DNA from: Bicyclus anynana
Taxonomy: Eukaryota > Arthropoda > Insecta > Lepidoptera > Nymphalidae
Assembly: GCF_947172395.1 (NCBI RefSeq)
Contig: NC_069097.1
Span: 11,454,142-11,518,141 of the forward strand
DNA length: 64,000 nucleotides
Reading direction: 5' to 3'
Within the stretch, counting starts at the first letter, position 1. Each line of letters begins with the position of its first letter. Below, in pieces: positions 9,801 through 19,525 of this stretch. Position numbers and translations under genes: made by a program. Under the pieces are notes generated by a model. The model had not been told where the DNA came from, did no database searches, and saw only the letters and a list, made by a program, of their open reading frames with translations.

Positions 9801-12502
9801 AACACATTGATGTATTTATATCATATTGTTATAGGTTTTGGGTTTGCGTCTGCACTCAGGAAATGTGATTAATTCGTTTTCTGATTGCAGATGTACTTTG
9901 TGGTGTTGCCTTACCTTAGACAAATGCATACAAGCCAAAATAAAAAACCAAGTGTATCTATTATATTATTATTTATGTACTATTGTAATTATTTCTCAAT
10001 CTATATGTGAAAACTTCACTGGCTTAATGTCAACAACTATATAAGTTTAATTTTAAGTAATATGTTAAGCTGTTTGTTTTCCTTAATAAACAAAAAAAAA
10101 TTATAATCTTTCATTTTTTTATATATTCTATGACAAGTAAGCCCTCTTAGACTGTTAGTTACAAGTGACGATGCAGTCAGTTAAAGATACGAGTAGAAGC
10201 CTATGTATGTAATTCCCCTTAATAGAATTACAATTTTTTTGTATGACCTAGTGTGGTGTGCAATAATTTTATTTTCATTTCTGACATTAATAATATTACA
10301 ATCACACCTTCTTTTAAAACCGCATAAATTAAATTCTCAAATATGACTGACTGACTACTGACTATGCACAGTCAAAATTCATATTTTTATAAATTTCTCT
10401 CTTTACAACTCTTGCCATTTTATATATTGCATGAATTCATATATATATATTTATATGTTGAAGATAACGCTCAAGATGTAAATATACTTGTATATATTGA
10501 AAATTTTATATATTGTAAGAATCAAAAATGTATTAAAATACAAAAGTTACAACTAAACTAAATTAAAATAAATAAATTAATTAAACCTATAAAATTAAAA
10601 TAAATTAAAACTAATACTTGAAAATATACTTACTTTAATTTCTATAAGTTTATGTCCTGTTGACATACATTTTGTTTCTGTGAAAATGGTTGTCTCTTGT
10701 TGTGGTTCAGAGATTTCACACGGCTCTATCTTCACTTCTATGTAACACTTTGACTCTTCCATGTCTTCATCTGTTAGACTGGACACCTCTTCTTTGGGTA
10801 CCAATGGTATTATATTCTTTTTGTCATCACAATCATCAATAGTATTCTCCATGTTGTTTGAACTAGAGTCCTTGGATTGTCCTGTTTAAAAGTTTTTCAA
10901 ATGTTAGGAATAGTAATCTGGTACATGAATTTTTGAATACATAACAGCAACCTATCTTAATATATAAATGCAAAAGGTCATCACAAAATCTCGAAACTCC
11001 TTGATTTATAAAGATGAAATTTGGCAGGGAGGTAGTATAGAGTTAGTAGGTATCCACTAAGATCGGATTTTGCGGTAGGGCTGGAATAAGGAGGTCAAAG
11101 GGCGGACGAAGTCGCGGGCGTCCGCTAGTATATATGATTACTTTGGTCTACTATTGGTGGTTTAGAATAACGTTTTAGCTGCCTAATTTTCGAAATAATC
11201 ATATAGAATTTTTGTGATAAAGCTAAATAATGTAATTGCACTCGACCACTGATGGTAAGTGTAGATGTGGCCTAAGGTCCAAAAAAATTGGAACACTGTC
11301 TGTTTAAATTTTTTTCTTTTAGCAGCCATGGTGGCCAGTATCGTGGTGAGATTAACCATGTATGCAGATTGGTGAAAGATCATATCATATGCAGGACTAA
11401 CCGGCATTACATACTGTCAAAGGCAGATTTTTCTAATAAGAAAAATCCCAATATTTTTTTTTGGCTTGGCCCAGGATTCAAACTCTGGACCTGATTACCC
11501 TTAGCTGAATCAGCTAACCACTGAACCAATGAGGCAGTTATTATAGATGAGCACTGATTTAATTAAATGGCTAATCTTGTACTGTTCAGACCTTAGCATG
11601 CTCTGAGGCATAGGACCGTAACATCACCAAACTTCTAACACTGATCTAAGAATTTTTACTGAAAATTTTTTAAAAGAAAAATAAAATCAGAATTTCTGTC
11701 ATCTAGGATCTTGTGTTCCAAAGCTACATAGCGGAACCAATGATTTAGTTATTTTTTTTTTATATTATAAAGAAAACTACTATGAACCTGAACTTTTTGA
11801 TGAAATGCCAATAGTTTCCAACTGTTTTGTAGATGTAGCCTCTGTCAAATCTTTTTCACACTCTTCAATTAGCGCTCTACGTTGTTTTTTAATAGCATAC
11901 GGTCGTTGTGTAATGTTGGAAGTACGTTTTCTTCTATCTGGCTGACACTCGTACTTCCTAGGAATGCATCCTGGCTTCATACGAACTTGTGAAGCAGCGC
12001 CCATAACACAATACCTAACATAGTTCTCCATATCATTTGGTAACTGCAAAAGATAACATTTTTGGTAAATGTTTAATAGGTGTAAGTCTTCATATAGTAT
12101 TGTTCACAATTTAAATTTATGAGGTTTTAAAACACCGATATTCTCAACCATACAGGTTATATTCATTTAAAAATTTGAAAAATATGTTGACTCGTTTTTG
12201 TAATTGGTACGAGATCAGATATCACATCCAACGGAAACGGATATATATAGTTCTAAAGTGCTGTATGTTCTATTCTGTGGTAATTACATATACTTATTAG
12301 TACTTACATCGAAATGGTCTTCGCAAAAATATAGTACGGAATTTGGAGATATAGTTGTTGGATCTCGCCCTGCAGATTCTAACCACGTATTTCTAATTTT
12401 TTTCTTCATTGGAACATGAATAAAAAGCTTATTCGGCGATTTTTTAGATGTATTACCACATTCAGGAACAGCACACCACCGATACACATTTGGATTCATC
12501 AT
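6850..12502 (-). CDS. THAP domain plus 13 C2H2 zinc-finger protein
   Basis: Five exons on the minus strand, phases closing exactly: 12308-12502, 11788-12043, 10634-10881, 9423-9474, 6850-8009; 636 residues. Residues 1-65 begin a THAP C2CH finger: Cys10-x4-Cys15 and Cys60-x2-His63, with the invariant Pro31, Trp40 and Phe64 in place. Exon 2 completes the module (GCIPRKYECQPDR region) and continues into a basic linker. Exon 3 is acidic (EEVSSLTDEDMEE, IEVKIEPCE). From about residue 271 thirteen C2H2 fingers follow, a few with degenerate linkers. A nuclear DNA-binding transcription regulator is expected; THAP plus C2H2 arrays are known in insects, but the orthologue and target are unknown. The start is the ATG pair at 12497-12502; an upstream in-frame ATG at 12545 adds residues not typical of THAP N-termini. 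Confidence 0.88.
8175..8573. repeat. Interspersed repeat (element Z copy 1) preceded by retroelement-like 3' tail
   Basis: 8175-8262 carries the AGACATACAGGCGGACAACA...CTTATAGGGGTCC motif, a common lepidopteran repeat tail. 8266-8573 (TTATATATTTCAACTGTTTC, ATGACGTCAC, GTGACGTCACAAAATGGACG, ATCGATATATTTCGG, GTCAACTACCCT) is repeated in inverse orientation at 32465-32763, and its end forms a perfect palindrome at 45239-45282. Unclassified element of about 300 bp. Confidence 0.65.
8988..9075. repeat. TTTCGG-rich simple repeat
   Basis: Degenerate iterations of GTTTCGGTTTCGGCCGAAAC and related units. No coding content. It lies in the last intron of the THAP-ZNF gene. Confidence 0.6.
9310..9370 (+). 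mobile_element. SINE-1 3' tail shared with the paralogous ZNF intron
   Basis: GGGAGGAGACTCGTGCTCAA...GTGAGCC...TTGATGATGATGATGAA is the SINE-1 3' end. It has the same position and orientation relative to exon 9423-9474 as the copy at 3243-3390 has to exon 3440-3491, so it was inherited through the duplication. Confidence 0.7.
10118..10205 (-). mobile_element. Partial SINE-2 copy shared with the paralogous intron
   Basis: ATTCTATGACAAGTAAGCCC...AAGTGACGATGCAGTCAG parallels 3634-3700 in the duplicate. The neighbouring blocks TGTATGACCTAGTGTGGTGTG and CATTTCTGACATTAATA (10241-10320) also match 4460-4540, confirming collinear duplication of the intron. Confidence 0.6.
10955..11128 (+). mobile_element. 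Short non-autonomous Helitron
   Basis: Starts TC after an A, ends GCTAG before a T, and has a 3' terminal hairpin made by GGACGAAGTCGCGGGCGTCC just before CTAG. This matches Helitron structure: no target-site duplication and A|T insertion. It lies in intron 2 of the THAP-ZNF gene. Confidence 0.8.
11256..11537 (-). mobile_element. SINE-4 copy with tRNA-like head
   Basis: On the minus strand 11460-11537 resembles a tRNA: an A-box-like TGGTTCAGTGGTTAGC and a B-box-like GAGTTTGAATCC. The 7-bp acceptor stem does not pair, so this is a tRNA-derived SINE head, not a tRNA gene. The body runs toward 11256. Confidence 0.55.
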
Positions 12503-13741
12503 TATAATAAAAAATTTAAAATACAAATGAAAGCGAAGAACAAACAAATAAGAATAATTTATAGCATGAGAAAATATTAAGAGTATTTTATTTAATCTTT
12601 ATTCTTTCTACTGACTTGAGTAACCCGAATCACAATTCACAACAATCAGCTGTCAGTTTGCTTACGAAACGGCGACGTCACGACCAAGGAACCAAGATCG
12701 GTAACTGAAAAACATCAACGTTGACATCGATGCCATAATCGAAAGCTTAACATCAATGTTCGTTAATCACTATCTTTAATGCCAAAGATTATTCATCACA
12801 AACCCAACATTGATTTTGGGTAACATCATAATTTTATCACTGATAATTAACAACACAATTATAATATATACTAATTGTAATTAGTATATATTAGGTTTAT
12901 TTTAACATTAAATAAATACTATTTTTTTTCGTATAGCAACGTCGATGCTATAACATCTTTCCCTCGGTCATAGTTCTCTCGGTCATATTTACAAAATACT
13001 TTATTTGAAAATTTATCGAAAGTGTAGTGACGTCCCATCGATCAATTTATGCTACAAAACGAATTTATAATTTAATGTAATTTATAATTAATAGTCATTC
13101 TATAAAATAATAGGCTGAAAATGTTGATTTTCAAGTATTTTTCATCTAAAATATTGATAAGAAATTATACGAAAATAAATTTTAACATGTATACCGTCCA
13201 TTGTGACTGTTTTTCGCGAAATGAAAAAATATCGATGACAACTTTTCGATCCTTTGGTATAACGATATGGATCGTCTTACATCGACACGCGTTAAACGCA
13301 ATCCAGCCGCGCTTATTTGAGGTCTGTGGAAGTTTTCCGATTGTGGAAAGTTTCAGTTCCCGGTTCTCTAATACTAATTCTATGGATCTTGTTTACCGTA
13401 GAGGGAAGAAAGAAAGACACTATCTTTAGGCCGTTTACTAACTTGAGCCTTATATCGATTGACGATTGAGAGTGAGATTTATTTTTTAGCAATATTATTA
13501 TGGGAAAACCATATTAGTTGTTAAAGCTGTAGGTTTAATACACAAAGAAACTTACAAGAAAATATTTATGATATTGATATGGACTAATTAACATATTACT
13601 TTAATAAAAATATTTTAAACTCGGTATTTATTCGACGAATATGATAGTTAATTCGTCTGAAATATATATTATAAAGATAATTACTCTATGAGGAGACCAT
13701 AAACAAAGCATGTCACGGTAATTAAAAAAAAACAAAACCAA

Positions 13742-13746
13742 CCAAT
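13742..13746 (+). promoter_or_regulatory. CCAAT box upstream of PDI
   Basis: CCAATCAGCG, 139 bp upstream of the ATG; NF-Y type CCAAT boxes often accompany ER stress elements. The spacing to the CCACG at 13773 is 26 bases rather than the 9 of a canonical ERSE, so it is not a textbook ERSE. Confidence 0.45.
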
Positions 13747-13770
13747 CAGCGCCAAACACACGATCGACGC

Positions 13771-13780
13771 TGCCACGTCA
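13771..13780 (-). promoter_or_regulatory. UPRE-like XBP1/ATF6 site at the PDI promoter
   Basis: The plus strand reads TGCCACGTCA, so the minus strand reads TGACGTGGCA, containing the TGACGTGG core of the unfolded-protein-response element. It lies about 105-114 bp upstream of the PDI start codon. PDI is a standard UPR target in animals, so the site fits the gene. Binding is inferred. Confidence 0.6.
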
Positions 13781-13884
13781 AGTAAGACTGGGCAAGTGTG
13801 AATGAAGTGGCAGTTTCGGCATTTTGTAGAAATTTGTCTTCCGTATTAAGTTAGTAGTTGTGTTTGAGCCATCGGAAATTGAAG

Positions 13885-16800
13885 ATGCGCGCTTTGTTGT
13901 TAACTGTAGCGATAGCCCTACTGGGCGTTGCGCTCGCCGACGATATTCCCACCGAAGATAATGTGCTTGTACTTAGTAAACCAATTTTCGATGATGTTAT
14001 TTCTTCAAACGACTACGTTTTAGTTGAATTCTGTAAGTATACATCGCAGTATTAATATATTAATCAATAATCTATCGATCGTATTGTTTAAAGTTTCATA
14101 ATTGTTGATTTTTTTATCAATACGATGTGCCGGGCGGCATTGCACTAACTTTGTAAATATGCGTACGTCACAGATGCGCCATGGTGCGGCCACTGCAAAT
14201 CCCTTGCGCCGGAGTATGCCAAAGCTGCCACGAAGCTGCTGGCGGAAGAGTCTCCTATCAAGCTGGCCAAGGTGGACGCTACCCAGGAGCAAGATCTTGC
14301 AGAGTTCTACAAAGTCAAGGGATACCCTACTCTCATTTTCTTCAAGAAAGGAAGCACTGTTGATTATTCTGGTAAGAATCTATTTAGATAAATTTCTTCA
14401 TATTCACTATAATGTTAGGTTTATTTTTTTTACATTAACCACATGTCACATGGATTTATTTTTTTGTCTTGAAAGATGTAACCTATAAAAACTTTAACAT
14501 TGCATCCTTATGTTAAAAACCTGTTAATAGTGGATGTGACAATAAACCCTGATCCTCTTAAATATGACTTTACCTCCTAAATGGTGGCCAAAAAAAAGCA
14601 TTTTATCATACTTAATCAAGAAAATGCTTATATATCTAAGTACTTAAATCTAGCATATCAGAAATATTTTAAATTTCTAATTAACCATAGCCTTTTTTCA
14701 ATAAAATCTTGGTAAATGTTTATAAACATACACCAAGCTTGTAATGCTTTGTTACTTGTAATTACACAGCCTAACATATTCTGCATGCTTTAATTAATGG
14801 ATAACCATACAATCTGAGTGTTTGTAAATTCAGTAAGTTGAATGTATAATGCGGGAGAGGAAAATATGAAATCCGGCAGGAACCATGGATTTTCCCGAGA
14901 TAAAAGTAGCCTATGCATTAATCCAGAATAAAAGCTATTTCAATTCCAAATTTCAGCTTAATCTGTTCAGTAGTAGCGGCGTTAAAGAGTAACAAACATC
15001 CATTTAAACTTCTGTGTTTATAAATATTAGTAGGATGGGTGTGTGTATACTATATATCACATTTACATACAGACAGTATTAAAGACTTTAGAAAACCTGT
15101 TAAAATCTCAGTATTTTTATCTTTTTAAAACTAATCCTTCTTATCTGATAAAAATAATTAAACAAGTATCACAGGCTTTAATAAAGAATTATCATAATAT
15201 AAATCAATTTAATAGACAAGTAAAAGAAAGTATGTATATATATCATGTTTTTGTAACTTGATTTTTGCTATGACCACTATTTGTTGTAAATTTAAATCAT
15301 ATCTTGAGTACAGTAGATTAAGATTCTCAGCACTCAGAACAATTTTTTGTAAAACCAGGTGGCCGTCAAGCTGACGACATCGTCGCATGGCTGAAGAAGA
15401 AGACTGGCCCGCCAGCTATCGAAGTTACATCAGCCGAGCAGGCCAAGCAACTCACCTCGGAGAACCCAGTTGCAGTATTTGGTTTCTTCCCCGACCAAAC
15501 CTCGGACAGAGCTGTATCGTTCCTGAACACCGCCAGCTCTGTTGATGACCAACTGTTTGCCATTGTCACTGATGAGAAAGTCGCAGCAGAGCTCGGAGCT
15601 CAACCTGATGATGTTGTGCTGTTTAAGAACGTAAGTAATGATTAAAATTATAATGAATAGTTAAAATGATACAATCAATATTAACAATTGTTTAAAGTTT
15701 GATATGATAAGTTCTGATTGGTCTGCCTGTATGGCCAGACCTTTTTTTTATTCTTTACAAGTTAGTCCTTGATTACGTCTTCACCTGATGGTAAGTGATG
15801 ATGCAATCTAAGATGGAACCGGGCTAACTTGTTAGTGGCGGTACTTCTTTGCCAGTAGGGTGGTAACTACCCACGGCCATAGTCTTCCACCAGCCAGATC
15901 CTGGTTCCATTAAGAAAACATCAATTGCCCCAGCCTGGGAACCCAGGACCTCCGTCTTGTAAATCCACCACCAAGTCTGGCAAAGGGTAGCAACAACCTA
16001 TGTTTCAGGTGACTGAGGGCATGATTCAAAATACAATAGATTAGATAATAATTTATTTGTTGGTACAATACATTGAACACTTAAATCTATTTTGTATTAA
16101 AACTTAGTTGTAAATATTTTCTCATTTTATCCCAAGAAAATATAGAAAAAAAATTACACAGACAATATGGAAATTTTTTGCCTGCTACTTCTCAGTTACT
16201 GTAACCCAAGTCCAGATTTGACTACCATATTTAACTATTGGTAGCAGTACCCAAACTAAGTTTTTTAAAAGAAGGTCTGGCAATTACAGGCTGTATTACA
16301 ATGAATTTAAATTTTCATTGTAGCACAGCAGTAGTGATCATCTTTGACAACCCATATTCGGCTCACTGTTGAGCACGAGTCTCCTCTCAGACTGAGAGGG
16401 GTTTAGGGCTTAGTCCACCATGCTGGCCAAATGCCGATTCACACGCGTAGAGAATTAATCTAGGTTAGAGAGGATTGTCTTTCTAAGGGACCCTGAAATA
16501 CTGTTAAGTAATTAATATGAGTAAAAATATAAATGATTTTATTTGTTGGTATGATAAGACATTCAAATGTGTTTCTTATCAGAATGTCACCATGTCATTG
16601 GGTATTTTAATGTTACAGCTTTTTATTTTTAAGTGATAAATTTGTTGTATTTAACAGTTATATATATTGTCCATGCATATGAATGATTGCATCAAAGTAT
16701 TTTAAGTAGATTTCCTATCATCCAAATCTCATCACATTTATTACAAAACTCGGTTTTTTCGCGTGGAATTCGATTTAAACTTTCAACCCCTATTTCATTC

Positions 16801-19488
16801 CTTTTTATATACATTTTTATATTTTATATACATATTATAATTATTAATAGTCCACTAATATTTTTTTCATAACTGTGTGAACTTTCGTAACTAACAATGT
16901 AGGACTTAAAGTTGTTATTTTCTTTTATTAGAAGATTTTTGTGCTATTTTTTCTTTCATACATCTTCATATACTAACAATTAATGTACAATATGAAATTT
17001 CAGTAGTTTACTTTCAATTGCTTGATTATTTGTAACTTTGATACATAAAAAAGATAACTATTTGTCATGTTTAAACCACCAATGTAACTAAAGGAGAAAG
17101 GGGACTATTCATAGTGTTTAAAAGATAATCCCATTGAACTGTTAGGCTCCGTCTTTACGACACCGCACCAGCACCGGCGCCGCACCGCAAATTGGTGTAC
17201 AAAAGCAAAAATCGCACCCGCGTCACATCGCACCCGCACCGATACCGCAATGGCACCGCACCGTAACCGCACCTGCACCACTACCTGCACCACTACCTGC
17301 ACCACTACTAGTACCACTACCGGACCAGCGCCCCGCCGCACCCGCACAGCTACTGCACTGGCGCCGCACCACACCCGCGCCTGCACCGCTAACGCACCGG
17401 CCCCCCAGCGCACCCGCACATGCACCGTTACCGCACCGACGCCCCACCGCACCCGCACCGCTACCGCACCGGCGCCCCACCGCACCCGCACCTGAACCGT
17501 TACCGCACCTGCGCCGCACTACACCCGCGCCTGAACCCTTACCGCACCGGCGCCCCACCGCACCCGCACCTGAACCGTTACCGCACCGGCGCCGCACCAC
17601 ACCCGCGCTTGAACCTTTACCGCGCCCGCGCCACATAGCACCCGCCCCGCTACCGTTTCAGCGCCACTCCGCACCTGCACTGCTGCCGCATCGCCGCCGT
17701 AATTTTATGAAGTGAAAATTCTAAGCACCTTTCACATAGCTATTAATAGGATAATTTTATACAATTCGTTTTTATTCATATATACTACTAAATCTAATAC
17801 TAGATCAGCCGGCCAATTCACTAGACGTATATTAGCTACCTAATGTAATTAACATCAAAGTAATAACAACCGCAGTTTTCGTATTACGCAAATTATTAAC
17901 AATAAACATAACGTCAACTCTGCAATATTTACTTATTCTATGATATCCACGAATGTCAGTAGGCACCGGATGACATTTTAACCTCTAATCTCAGTTTTTA
18001 TCAGTTAGCATTAAATAGTAAATACGAAATCACGTGATTTAAAAATTACTAACAATTACTAGTTCAAAAACTTTGTAGATGTCCATTAACATACGGCAAA
18101 GATAGTAAATTGATCTGCTGATCACAAAATAGAAACAAATATTAGTTAAATATTTTTTATTTAAGTTATGAAGTTTTCCGAAAAAGAAAAAGTAAAGTTG
18201 TAGCAAAAATTAATATTGTTTTACTTTATCTTAGAAGATGTAAACTTGTAAAATATTACTTTACGGGTATAATATCTTAGAACATTTCAGTAAAGTCAGC
18301 ATAATTAAAATCAATGATTATTTTATTTTGTTACACTTACGAAATTATCTTTTGTTTCTAATCAGTAGCAACAACTTCAAAGATCCAAAAAAGCACTTCC
18401 TACCCTAAAGACTCTTTAACAAACAATAAGATCATGCTTATTAAACACTTTGGCAAACGATGCATTATTTTATTGATTACGATTGTACTGAGTTAACCTT
18501 AATAGATTATTATTATGCTATTTCTTTTTAGAACTTTAATAGGCAAACAGCTTCGATAAGCTGAATTTTCGCATAAGTGTGATCGATTACACAGCAAACG
18601 AAATGGAAGCTCTTAAAAGGATTTTTTTTGGCCGTTTTCGCTACATTTTTCATTGTTACTCCAGTTCTATTGTTCTATGACCTTCTTTAATAAATGGACT
18701 GACTATCAATACAAAAATATTTTTTCAATTTATAGAAAGAATTTCTGCCATAACTCAAGACTTATTCAAGACAAAGACGGAAAAAAATCAACTTTTGTTC
18801 TTGCCACTGTTTGTGTAGAAAAAAACAAGTAAAATTTACTTTTTCTCGCCCAACTTAGACATTGTAGAACATATACGTATACCAATGTGAGAAAACAGTC
18901 ATAATATGTATAGTCCCGTACACGATAATGCTGTGTAAACGGTGCTTAAAATTAATTGATTATGATGATATATTAATCTTAAAGAAAGGTGCTTACAATG
19001 TCAAGAAATTGCGGCGCCGCGCCGGTGTGAGTGCAGCATATACAAATGAACGCTTAACATACCTTCCTCACATAGTCTATTTCGCTTGGACAAATGATAA
19101 AAAGCTATATTAAGTTTTAACAACAGATCAAAATTTAAGAGATTGACAGAACATGATTCTCAGTCTGAAAATTAAGGGTAATAGTAGTCAAAATGAAGTA
19201 AATTTTTCTAAATTTTTTTATTAAAAAAAATAATTTTGTTATAAACAGTTTGAAGACCCGAAAGTCAAATACGAAGCGGCGGAGTTCTCAGAGGAGCTGC
19301 TGAAGACCTGGGTGTTTGTGCAGAGCATGCCGACCATTGTCGAGTTCTCGCACGAGACCGCCTCCAAGATCTTCGGTGGACAGATCAAATACCACCTGCT
19401 GTTGTTCCTGTCCAAGGTGAGTTAATATAATAATTCTTTATTAACCGACTTCCAAAAAGGAGGAGGTTCTACGTTCGGCTGTATGTAT

Positions 19489-19525
<37 letters not shown>

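Larger units (their letters stand above)
12503..13884. promoter_or_regulatory. Divergent intergenic region between THAP-ZNF and PDI
   Basis: 1.38 kb containing both 5' flanks. The THAP side (12536-12845) is the segment duplicated at 5030-5345. It includes CAGCTGTCA and a CRE-like GACGTCAC near 12674. The PDI side holds CCAAT motifs around 13742 and the UPRE at 13771-13780. A small open frame at 13121-13429 has no recognisable domain and is not called. Confidence 0.5.

Noticed and set aside
13121..13429. 102-codon frame in the THAP-PDI intergenic region
   Set aside because: No domain, no splice partners and AT-rich codon use; likely chance.
13742..13777. Canonical ERSE (CCAAT-N9-CCACG)
   Set aside because: Both half-motifs are present but the gap is 26 bases; only the UPRE core is claimed.
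14020..14488. Alternative frames over PDI exon 2 (both strands)
   Set aside because: Shadows of the thioredoxin exon; the real frame contains the CGHC active site and fits splice phases.
17105..17638. Four overlapping long open frames on both strands
   Set aside because: They all lie in the GC-rich minisatellite whose 39/33-bp units keep frames open; compositions are low-complexity and no splice or domain evidence exists.
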